Part shown: piece by piece, positions 55,401-64,000 of the stretch
How positions within the stretch are numbered: the first letter of the stretch is position 1
Layout: every line of letters starts with the position of its first letter
Source: Rhyacichthys aspro
Lineage: Eukaryota; Chordata; Actinopteri; Gobiiformes; Rhyacichthyidae
NCBI GenBank assembly: GCA_036850595.1
Contig: CM072159.1
Location: 34,275,765 to 34,339,764, forward strand
Length of the DNA stretch: 64,000 nt
Reading direction: 5' to 3'
The notes under the pieces: model-generated
Seen by the model: the letters and a program-made list of their open reading frames with translations, nothing else
What the model was told of the DNA's origin: nothing
Databases searched by the model: none
Made by a program: the position numbers and the translations under genes

Positions 55401-58400
55401 TCCAGAAACCCGCCCAGAACCAGACCAGGGCCCATTCGGAGGAGGGCACCGGGGACAACGAGGGGCAGAGAGGGGGCGCTGTGGGGAACAGCTCCGACTG
55501 TGTCCAGCAGCCGGCCGTCGACAAGTGTGAGGTCAGAGACTGGACTAAAACCACAAAATACTAATCCATTTGACCAAACTGAAGTTTAGAGTTTAGCGTT
55601 AGCTTAGCTGTGACTTCAGCGTCAGGACGACAATTATCTCCTCCTCGTTAAACATTACGTGATTGAATTGACAGTATTTATCTGTGTTTTACGTTGCCTC
55701 CCTTTTCTCTGTTGATGCTTTTCTTTTTTCAGCTGTTTCTCTGTTAAAAGACATATTCAGCTGAAAATACACTTTATCTGCAGCTATTAAACTTCCTGGA
55801 ACGTCATGTGACAAGTGTCGACCAATGGGAGCGCTCCTTTTTGGAGCATGTGATTGTCCAAGGTTTTCTGTTCCTGAATAGAGGTTCTCATCTATTACAA
55901 TCCCTTACAATAAACACTAGATGGATCAGAAAGACTGGTTTTATACAAATGATTGATTTTACAATAAACTATTTGGGTTTAAACCATTTTCACAACGAGA
56001 AGAACAAATATCAGGTCCAGTCTGGTTCTTTGCTTCAGGTTATTTTCTTATTTTCTCTCATGTTAAAGGTCATTTTTAACAGTAGCTTCATTCCAGGAAG
56101 TCCCATCATCTCTGCCTCATGAAGATGTGCAGAGTTATGAGCCGACATCAAACCCTTTTATGGCTCTGAGGGAAGGCCTTTAATAAATCTGACTCCTCTC
56201 TCTCTGACCCTGGTTTCTCCTCAGACGATCCACGTGGCTATCGTCTGCGCCGGATACAACGCCAGTCGAGATGTGGTGACTCTGGTGAAGTCTGTGCTGT
56301 TCCACAGGTAACGTCTCCTGCTCACGGTCCGGTTCTGGTTTGAGTTTAAAGTCTGGACTAAAGCCTGTGTTTGTCTCAGACGGAACCCGCTGCACTTCCA
56401 CTTCATCACCGACTCCATCGCTCAGCAGATCCTCTCGGCTCTGTTCCAGTCCTGGATGGTCCCGGCCGTAAAGGTCAACTTCTACGACGCCGACGAGCTC
56501 AAGGTCAGAGTCAGGCCTTTATAGCTCTGCCTCATTTTAAACATCAGTCTAAAGGAAACAGCAGCATTCATTTATCACACTCTATATCACTTTAGACTAA
56601 CGTATAGTATGGTATGGTATGGCATAGTCCAGTCATTATTATATTTCTGGAGTTATCATGTAAACAGCAGAATCTGATTATGGGAAAGTTAGTTTAACAC
56701 ACACCTAGATTTCTCTCCAATACTTCTATTTCTTTGTGCATGTAAACCTGATTTATTTTTTTAAAACAGCAGAAAATGGAAGTGACAACGTTAGCGGAGA
56801 ACCACACACGGCGAATAAACGAAGGACAGCAGCAGCGTGTACAAAGTCCACATTAGCGTGCTAATGCTAACGCTAAGATCGAAGACTGATGTTTTGAAAA
56901 TAACAAGAAGCTTGAGTCGTGGTCGGTCGTGACGTTGGGGAAATTGGTTTGTCTTCTTTGTGGTTTCAGTCGGAGGTGTCGTGGATCCCCAACAAACACT
57001 ACTCTGGGATCTACGGCCTGATGAAGCTGGTGCTGACCAAGACTCTTCCCTCAGATCTTCAGAGGGTCATCGTCCTGGACACGGACATCACCTTCGCCAC
57101 CGACATCGCGGAGCTGTGGGCCGTGTTCCACAAGTTCAAAGGTACAGTCTCTGAGTCTGAAGCATTCCTTCCACTTTGACCTGTGCGTGATGGAGTGATG
57201 CTAATCCGAGGACAGACAGAGGAAGGTGTTCTGATTAACAACGTATCTGTTGGATCTGATGATGCAAACAGAGATGAGCAGAACGGAGCAGAACCTGAAT
57301 GAAACATGCTGCGAGTCTCTGAGTATAAAACAGTCAAAGGTGGTCGATGTAGATTTAATGAAAGACTTTTCAATTAAAACGGTACAATTCTTCACAATAA
57401 GAGCTTTGTGCTTCGTCGCCTGTGGATTCTGTAGGGTCTGTGTCCTGTTCGTTCTTCAGACGCCTCTTTTATCCTGCCGCCTTTATTACAGCTTCCTCCT
57501 GTTCCTCGGCTTTATTCACTCTCATCAATCTCTGTGTGAGTTCATTAAAGCAGCTCTTCAGGTTTTAATCTCCGTCGCTCTCCTTCACCTTCACCTCCTC
57601 CTCTTCTTCACAGCCCTCAGTCAGAACAGAGCCGTAAACACTTCATAATCAATGCAGCTGTTCTCAGAATAAACCTGAATTAAAGTGGTGTCAGGACAAG
57701 CCTCAATGAACCAAGAGAACGTCCTGAAAAACAGAACAGAGTGGAGCGCACCACGGCCGGAAATTAATGCTGTTTTATAATTTTATCAGACTTGCATTGT
57801 TGTAAAATATTTAAATTGAACTGTGAATATAAACTACACTATATTGCAAATTTATTTATCTTTTTAAGTTTTTTCACTTTTGTTGAAAATGTGTGTTGAA
57901 TGTGTGCAGGTCAGCAGGTACTGGGTCTGGTGGAGAACCAGAGCGACTGGTATCTGGGAAACCTGTGGAAGAACCATCGTCCGTGGCCCGCTCTGGGACG
58001 AGGCTTCAACACCGGTGAGGCTCTCGGGGGGCGGCTCATATTAGCTTTCGCTTTGTCACTGGGAGTTTTCTCTGTTTAAAGCAAACCAGAACACAGAGAA
58101 AACAAAGAGACGACTCAAACTGAGCTGGGCCTGATGGGAGGCTGGTGTTGTCACTGAAAACGCATCCCTGAATACTGAACGATCTCTACAGAGTCAAACT
58201 GTTCTTTTGGATAAGTTCTATAGATCTGCTTTGGGTTGTTCCTATGTGGGACTCAAACTCATTTATTCTTAAGTCGGGAAACACTGAAATTTGACCTGAT
58301 TTCTGATCGTACAACAGTTTCTTGAGTCGAGCCAAATTTCAGGTTCATGGTGCTGTGTTGTGGAGGTTACCAGGCGTTAACCCCTGGGAACCCAAACCAT

Positions 58401-61400
58401 GGGGTCGTGACCCTGAGCTTCTGCTTTCCTCGTGTGAGATTTACTCAAACAGTGAGAGTTAGGTTCTATTTGAAACACTCTAAAGTCACACGGTGTATGT
58501 CCAGCTTTAGACGATTTCAGACCAAGCCTTCTGTAGAACACAGCTGTCCCTGGTCTCTCTCTGGTCCATCTCTCGTCTCTCTCTGGTCTCTGGTCTCTCT
58601 CTGGTCTCTGGTCTCTCTCTGGTCTCTGGTCCGTCTCTGGTCCATCTCTGGTCCGTCTCTGGTCCGTCTCTGGTCTCTCTCTGGTCCGTCTCTGGTCCAT
58701 CTCTGGTCTCTCTCTGGTCTCTGGTCCGTCTCTGGTCCATCTCTGGTCTCTCTCTGGTCTCTGGTCCATCTCTGGTCCATCTCTGGTCTCTCTCTGGTCT
58801 CTGGTCCATCTCTGGTCTCTCTCTGGTCTCTGGTCCGTCTCTGGTCCGTCTCTGGTCTCTCTCTGGTCTCCGGTCTCTCTCTGGTCTCTGGTCCGTCTCT
58901 GGTCCATCTCTGGTCCGTCTCTGGTCCGTCTCTGGTCTGTCTCTGGTCTCTGGTCCGTCTCTGGACTCTCTCTGGTCTCTCTCTGGTCTCTGGTCCGTCT
59001 CTGGTCTCTGGTCCGTCTCTGGTCCGTCTCTGGTCCGTCTCTGGTCTCTGGTCCATCTCTGGTCCATCTCTGGTCCGTCTCTGGACTCTCTCTGGTCTCT
59101 GGTCTCTCTCCGGTCTCTCTCCGGTCTCTCTCTGGTCCGTCTCTGGTCCATCTCTGGTCTGTCTCTGGTCTGTCTCTGGTCTGTCTCTGGTCTGTCTCTG
59201 GTCTGTCTCTGGTCTGTCTCTGGTCCGTCTCTCGTCCGTCTCTGGTCCGTCTCTGGTCCGTCTCTGGTCTGTCTCTGGTCTCTGTTCTCTCTCTGGTCCG
59301 TCTCTGGTCTCTCTCTGGTCCGTCTCTGGTCCATCTCTGGTCTCTCTCTGGTCTCTCTCTGGTCTCTCTCTGGTCCGTCTCTGGTCTGTCTCTGGTCTCT
59401 GGTCTCTCTCTGGTCCATCTCTGGTCTCTCTCTGGTCCGTCTCTGGTCCATGACGTCCCGGTTGTCTCTGCAGGAGTGATTCTGCTGCTGCTGGATCGTC
59501 TGAGGAAGCTGCGCTGGGAGCAGATGTGGAGACTGACTGCAGAGAGGGAGCTCATGAGCATGCTCTCCACTTCACTCGCTGATCAGGTAACGCTTTTCAT
59601 CAGCGCAGCTCTGATCTGTTCATCTGCAGCTGAAGGGTTTCTCAGACAGACACTGTTCCACTGAAATACTCAAAAGCAACTCAATAATTCTACAAAATCC
59701 GTTTAAATTTTTTCAAAAACTAGTCCAGAGCTGGTCCAGTTTTCTCAGAAGTCAAGAAGCCAAAGAACCCTTGACTGGTCTTAAAGGGCCCAAAAACAGG
59801 ATTTACAGAAAAAGGATGAATAGAAAAGGAAAATATGAATTCCTTAAATTCGGCTTTAACCCTTTAAAACTGTGATAAAAATAATCATAATCAGTCTCAA
59901 AGTTGATCTAAAATCAGCCTGAACGTCATTTGTCGTCAACATGGCTGTGTACTCATCATAGACCTGTTGAAATCCATCTAAAACCTAATCAAATCCATCT
60001 AAAACCTAATCAAATCCGTCTAAAACCTGTTTAAAACCATATAAACCTGTTCAAATCCATCTAAAACCTAATCAAATCAGTCTAAAACCTGTTCAAATCC
60101 ATCTAAAACCTAATCAAATCAAACCAAAATCTTTTAATTTCCTCTTTTTTTGCAGGACATCTTTAACGCGGTGATAAAGCAGAACCCCTTCTTGGTTCAC
60201 CAGTTGCCCTGTTTCTGGAACGTGCAGCTGTCGGACCACACTCGCTCCGAGAAGTGCTACAAAGATGTGTCCGACCTCAAGGTGAGTCCTCCTGAGTCCT
60301 CCTGAGTCCCCCTGAGTCCCCCTGAGTCCTCCTGAGTCCCCCTGAGTCCTCCTGAGTCCCCCTGAGTCCCCCTGAGTCCTCCTGAACTCGCTCTGGAGAC
60401 CCCACCGGTTCAAACCCCTCTCTGTTCTCAGGTGATCCACTGGAACTCGCCCAAAAAGCTGCGAGTGAAGAACAAACACGTGGAGTTCTTCCGAAACCTG
60501 TACCTGACGTTTCTGGAGTACGACGGGAACCTGCTGCGAAGAGAGCTGTTCGGCTGCCCCAGCGAGGCCGACCACAACAGCGAGAACGTGAGTTTAAGAT
60601 CCTACAAAACCTGTTTAGACTGAGGACTAAACTCTCCTGAACTGGTCCAGAACCAGAACTCATTTAAATGGGCTCAGAGTTTTCATCTGAATCTGTTTAT
60701 CTACAAATGTCAGCCATTTTGTCACTGTTCATTTATCTATACGACTTGACTTTATGACTCAATATGAATCATCATCCATGTAAAACTCAAATGAATCCAA
60801 CTAAAATCTAAACAAAAAAGACAGGCATAATAAAAAAAAAGCATAATAAAATCAAATCTCCTCAAAATCAACTGAATAATTCTCCAAAACTGGTTTGAAA
60901 TCTTTAAAGAAATAGTCCAGAACGGGTCCAGTTCTCTCAAAAGGTCTGTGTATTCATTCATTCATTTTTTGTCATACAGAAAAGGAAAATCTAATCTTAC
61001 CCTGTTAAATTAGGAGTTAACCTCTAAAAACTGGGATAAAGGTTTGACAATCTGTACAAAAGTCTCAAATCGGCCTGAGCTTCATTTGTCGTCAACATGG
61101 CTGTGACTGGATTATTTACGGTATTAAAGTATTTATTTTCTGTTTTTTTCTCTGTGCAGCTGCAGAAAACCCTGTCGGAACTGGACGAGGACGATCCCTG
61201 CTACGAGTTCCGTCGAGAGCGCTTCACCGTCCACAGGACTCACCTGTACTTCCTTCACTACGAGTACGAGCCCAGTCCGGACCACACCGACGTCACTCTG
61301 GTGGCTCAGCTCTCCATGGACAGGTACGTCTCACCTGAGTCTCAGAGTCAACCCAGAGACGTGCTGCCAAGGTGTGGCGTGAAAAAGCTATATCCTCATC

Positions 61401-63563
61401 ACACAAATCTGCCTTCAAAAAGTGCTGTGAAAAAGTGTTTGCCCCCCTTCCTGATTTATTATATTTTGTCACTTAAATGTTTTTATTTAAATATTAGACA
61501 AAGATAACAAACACAAAACTCTTTCTTCTTTTTAAGTGATGATTTTATTTATTTAGGGAAAAAAGTTAAACAAACCTACCTGTGAAAAAGTGGGGCTAGG
61601 TAGGTTTGTATAAAAATAAGTGTTTACTTGAGTTATTGTTTAAATTTATTGATGATCAGAAACTTTTAAGAGGGACAAATGTGCAAAAAACTAAGTCTTC
61701 AAAACAAAATAAATACAGTGCGAGGAAAGAGTGTTTGCCCCCTTCCTGATTTCTAAGTAGGTCATGAGCAATGCATTATGGGTAGAAGAGCTCAGAGTCC
61801 AACATGTCCGAGCTGTTTCCATTGTGCCGTCCCGCCGCAGGCTGCAGATGCTGGAGGCCATCTGTAAACACTGGGAGGGTCCCATCAGCCTGGCCCTGTA
61901 CCTGTCGGACGCCGAGGCCCAGCAGTTCCTCCGTTACGCTCAGGGCTCCGAGGTCCTCATGAGCCGGGCCAACGTGGGCTACCACATCGTCTACAAAGAG
62001 GGACAGTTCTACCCCGTCAACCTGCTCCGGAACGTGGCCCTGCGGCAGGTCCAGACGCCCTACATGTTCCTGTCCGACATAGACTTCCTGCCCATGTACG
62101 GCCTCTACGAGTATCTGAGGTGAGGATGCTCTGAACACCTTCAGAACAGGGACAAAATCTTGAAAAATGGTCTAAAACTCTTTGAGCCCTGTCTAAATAC
62201 TACTAAAACCTGTCTAAGTCATGGAAAACCCGTCTGAGCCATGCAAACACAATTAAAACCATCTGAAAACATTCTAAAACCCCAAAATACATCTTTAGAA
62301 TGTAAAAATAGCCTGTCCCAAACTCTGCAAAACGAGTCTAAACACTTCTAAAAAGCTTCTAAAATCTTCTAGAACAGTTTCAAACCATCTGAAACCATCA
62401 ATAAAAAACTTCTGAGTGATTTAAAATCTTCCAAAACATTTATAAATCCACCTAAAAATATATTCCTGGCATAAAGAACCAGTTTAAATCCTACCGAAAC
62501 CTTTTTAAAACCCTGCAAAACTTTTAGAAAAGATATTTAAAAAATAAGAATATATATAAACAGACTGTTGTGAATGGGCCTTGCTGCTTTTCTAAACCCT
62601 GCTCTTGTCTGTTTTTGCAGGAAGTCCGTGGTGCAGCTGGACATGGCCAACACGAAGAAGGCTCTGGTGGTGCCTGCCTTCGAGACGCTCCGATACCGAC
62701 TGTCGTTTCCTAAATCTAAAGCTGAGCTGCTGTCTCAGCTCGACATGGGCACGCTCTTCACCTTCAGGTCTCTCATTTTAGTTCCCGCTCGTGTTCTAGT
62801 TTTCTGCTCCCGGTTGTCTCTGATTGGTCGGTTTTCTCCCGCAGGTATCACGTCTGGACCAAAGGCCACGCCCCCACGAACTTTGCCAAATGGCGGACGG
62901 CGACGACGCCCTACAGAGTTCAGTGGGAGCCGGACTTCGAGCCGTACGTGATGGTTCGGAGGGACAGCCCCGAGTACGACCGCAGGTTCGTGGGCTTCGG
63001 CTGGAACAAGGTGGCCCACATCATGGAGCTGGACGCACAGGTGAGGAACAGGCACCTGGACGGACATGGGTCTGAAAACGATGTAAACATTGGTCTGGAG
63101 ATTTATCTGGACTTAGTTTATGTTTACAGTTTTTCTGATTTGCTTTGGCTCAGTGGAAACAGAGAGATCTAGACATTTACTGTTTATTATTAGGGATTGT
63201 AATAGATGGTTGTAGATAAAATGGAGCCTTGTGGAACTCCTGTAGCACATTATCTTTAGTTTAAACCGTGTTTGGTTCGTCAAAGGCCTGAAATAAAAAC
63301 CTGCAGTTTTTTTTCTGTAAATTCAACACCTACAACTGAAACTAACCGAGTGCTGTGGTCTGCAGGAGTACGAGTTCGTGGTGCTGCCGAACGCCTACAT
63401 GATCCACATGCCTCACGCTCCCAGCTTTGACATCACCAAGTTCCGCTCGAACAAACAGTACCGCGTCTGCCTGAAGACGCTGAAGGAGGAGTTCCAGCAG
63501 AACATGTCGCGGCGCTTCGGCTTCGCGGCGCTAAAGTACATGACGGCCGACAACAACAGCTAG
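52389..63563 (+). CDS. large1: LARGE1 xylosyl- and glucuronyltransferase (14 coding exons)
   Basis: Golgi type II membrane enzyme that alternately adds xylose and glucuronic acid to build matriglycan on alpha-dystroglycan. Exons: 52389-52491, 55239-55531, 56225-56307, 56380-56503, 56970-57141, 57910-58014, 59474-59586, 60156-60281, 60432-60587, 61160-61323, 61841-62119, 62621-62767, 62845-63040, 63366-63563. They join in frame to 752 residues (human 756). The N-terminus MLGMCRGRRK is cytosolic; residues 12-30 are the membrane anchor, followed by a coiled coil (RAVEEENRALRRELNR). The xylosyltransferase domain has the DTD metal motif at residues 238-240 (57078-57086); the glucuronyltransferase domain has DID at 559-561 (62076-62084). 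All splice sites are GT-AG and no residue of either motif is missing. Teleosts have more than one LARGE gene. Near-identity over catalytic regions supports LARGE1 rather than LARGE2, but a large1 duplicate cannot be excluded. Confidence 0.96.
52492..55238 (+). other. large1: large1 intron 1
   Basis: No exon seen. AT-rich, with a 21-bp array (53902-54228). Otherwise nothing that I can name. Confidence 0.6.
53902..54228 (+). repeat. 21-bp family array (large1 intron 1)
   Basis: About 15 units alternating CTGATC and CTGTTC forms, worn at the right end. Confidence 0.95.
55239..55531 (+). CDS. large1: large1 coding exon 2
   Basis: Stem region: SPLEPQSS, the coiled coil LRVRAVEEENRALRREL, a basic linker and EEGTGDNE...GNSSDC.QQP.VDKCE, matching LARGE1. 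This is the least conserved part, as in the family. Confidence 0.94.
55548..56024 (-). repeat. Unclassified ~0.5-kb dispersed element, copy D (inverted)
   Basis: Lies in large1 intron 2, starting only about 17 bases after the exon 2 donor. It is the reverse complement of copies A-C and ends with the reverse of CAGACTGGACCTGATAT. Its inner end near the donor is abbreviated. Confidence 0.8.
56225..56307 (+). CDS. large1: large1 coding exon 3
   Basis: 83 nt. TIHVAIVCAGYNASRDVVTL + VKSVLFH, the nucleotide-binding start of the xylosyltransferase domain. Confidence 0.97.
56380..56503 (+). CDS. large1: large1 coding exon 4
   Basis: 124 nt. (R)RNPLHFHFITDSIAQQIL, then FQSWMVPAVKVNFYDADELK. Confidence 0.97.
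56970..57141 (+). CDS. large1: large1 coding exon 5 (DTD motif)
   Basis: 172 nt. SEVSWIPNKHYSGIYGLMKL, then VIVLDTDITFATDIAELW; the first DXD motif lies at 57078-57086. Confidence 0.97.
57910..58014 (+). CDS. large1: large1 coding exon 6
   Basis: 105 nt. GQQVLGLVENQSDWYLGNLW, then PWPALGRGFNTG. Confidence 0.97.
58547..59452 (+). repeat. large1: large1 intron 6 minisatellite
   Basis: About 900 bases of CTCTGGTCCGT, CTCTGGTCCAT, CTCTGGTCTCT and CTCTGGTCTGT units, in steps of 6 or 12 bp, ending about 20 bases before exon 7. Open on both strands, which creates spurious frames up to about 400 codons. Confidence 0.93.
59474..59586 (+). CDS. large1: large1 coding exon 7
   Basis: 113 nt. VILLLLDRLRKLRWEQMWRL, then TAERELMSMLSTSLADQ. 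Confidence 0.97.
59968..60125 (+). repeat. 21-bp family, AAAACCTAATC variant (large1 intron 7)
   Basis: Seven units of AAATCCATCT + AAAACCTAATC type, immediately before the exon 8 polypyrimidine tract. Confidence 0.9.
60156..60281 (+). CDS. large1: large1 coding exon 8
   Basis: 126 nt. DIFNAVIKQNPFLVHQLPCF, then WNVQLSDHTRSEKCYKDVSD. Confidence 0.97.
60282..60385 (+). repeat. large1: large1 intron 8 GAGTCCTCCTGAGTCCCC array
   Basis: 9-bp units (TGAGTCCTCC, TGAGTCCCCC) that begin inside the splice donor GTGAGTCC of exon 8 and continue for about 100 bases of the 150-bp intron. Confidence 0.88.
60432..60587 (+). CDS. large1: large1 coding exon 9
   Basis: 156 nt. VIHWNSPKKLRVKNKHVEFF, then LLRRELFGCPSEADHNSEN; end of the first catalytic domain. 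Confidence 0.97.
61160..61323 (+). CDS. large1: large1 coding exon 10
   Basis: 164 nt. LQKTLSELDEDDPCYEFRRE, then HLYFLHYEYEPSPDHTDVTL and VAQLSMD; entry to the glucuronyltransferase domain. Confidence 0.97.
61415..61760. mobile_element. Non-autonomous DNA transposon fragments (large1 intron 10)
   Basis: The end motif 'GTGCTGTGAAAAAGTGTTTG' + 'CCCCCTTCCTGATTT' at about 61420 and a diverged second copy at 61716-61760 ('cagtgcgaggaaagagtgtttgccccc') are in direct orientation. With the inner block 'ATTAGACAAAGATAACA' they match a common fish MITE. Two truncated pieces rather than one intact element. Confidence 0.6.
61841..62119 (+). CDS. large1: large1 coding exon 11 (DID motif)
   Basis: 279 nt. 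LQMLEAICKHWEGPISLALY, then GYHIVYKEGQFYPVNLLRNV and YMFLSDIDFLPMYGLYEYL; the second DXD motif lies at 62076-62084. Confidence 0.97.
62621..62767 (+). CDS. large1: large1 coding exon 12
   Basis: 147 nt. KSVVQLDMANTKKALVVPAF, then YRLSFPKSKAELLSQLDMGT. The next intron is only 77 nt. Confidence 0.97.
62845..63040 (+). CDS. large1: large1 coding exon 13
   Basis: 196 nt. YHVWTKGHAPTNFAKWRTAT, then YDRRFVGFGWNKVAHIMELD. Confidence 0.97.
63366..63563 (+). CDS. large1: large1 terminal coding exon 14
   Basis: 198 nt including TAG at 63561-63563. EYEFVVLPNAYMIHMPHAPS, then LKTLKEEFQQNMSRRFGFAA and LKYMTADNNS. Confidence 0.97.
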   Translation, partial: EYEFVVLPNAYMIHMPHAPSFDITKFRSNKQYRVCLKTLKEEFQQNMSRRFGFAALKYMTADNNS

Positions 63564-64000
63564 CCACCGGCGCAGAGCTTCACGCCGACGATTTAGGTTT
63601 TAAACTCTCACCGTCGGCCGAAGCGCTGCGTTTTTCATGACTCTACACGAACGTTCAGCCCTGAGTTTTGACTGCAGGGGTCTAAACAAGGAGCTGAGTC
63701 CTTATGTTATCTGCTGTAAGTGGAAAAGTGACCACTATTGATGGAAAAAAATGTGGAAAATGAGTGGGATCAGACTTTGTTTTACTTGAAAGAGCTGTTG
63801 AGCTGAGAAATTATCACAAAAAACGCCAATCAAACGTGAAAAATGCAATCTAAACTCATTCAAACAAGGCTTAAGAAGCTTGTGATGATCTCTCTGGAAA
63901 CTGCTCTTATTGAAAGACATCTAATGTTTGATTTTTAGTGAAAATGGAAGAAAATGTTTGACAAATCGAAGCATCTTACACCAGAGAGTTAGGAAAATTG
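63564..64000 (+). other. large1: large1 3' UTR (cut by the window edge)
   Basis: Sequence after the stop; no AATAAA before the edge, so the poly(A) site should lie beyond position 64000. Confidence 0.5.

Noticed and set aside
58377..59570. Open frames of 179-397 codons on the minus strand (ETRDGPETDQR-type repeats) and 368 codons on the plus strand
   Set aside because: They are the CTCTGGTCCGT minisatellite of large1 intron 6, open on both strands because the 6/12-bp unit lacks stops. There is no conserved domain, and the region is flanked by real large1 exons.

Overview
The window is nuclear DNA of a teleost fish. The genes are split by GT-AG introns, the proteins match vertebrate families along their length, and the dispersed repeats (a tRNA-type SINE tail, a Tc1-like transposon end, and the 'cattcatt...tatcccagc' and 'aatggtaaatgg...gcactttt' families) are typical of ray-finned fish. 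I cannot name the species. There is one 100-N assembly gap (3972-4071).

Layout. On the minus strand, exon 1 of tmem178b lies at 15396-15762; its first intron fills everything to the left edge and later exons lie outside. Divergent from it on the plus strand is mrps33 (two coding exons, 19006-20507, 106 residues). The next plus-strand gene is braf (20 coding exons, 22310-42035). Its exon sizes agree with the human exon sizes I recall almost base for base, and it includes the 120-nt alternative exon and a C-terminal exon of the GEFAAFK type. The order tmem178b / mrps33 / braf is the same as in human 7q34. After a repeat-rich intergenic stretch comes large1 (14 coding exons, 52389-63563, 752 residues), which in human sits on another chromosome. 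A 51-nt open terminal exon on the minus strand at 45584-45634 may be the tail of an unrecognised convergent gene.

Roles. The four genes are not a pathway: TMEM178B is a claudin-like four-pass membrane protein, MRPS33 a mitochondrial small-subunit ribosomal protein, BRAF the RAS-activated MAP kinase kinase kinase, and LARGE1 the Golgi glycosyltransferase that builds matriglycan on alpha-dystroglycan.

What stands out is the non-coding DNA. Tandem repeats take up a large share of introns, intergenic DNA and the presumed braf 3' UTR. One 21-bp unit recurs as tandem arrays or worn fragments at more than twenty separate places, in both orientations, in or next to all four genes. A second array in braf intron 3 is built from copies of the end of exon 3 with its splice donor. 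A roughly 0.5-kb unclassified element occurs four times: once in an intron of each of three genes and once just downstream of mrps33. In braf, exon 9 is out of frame by one base.
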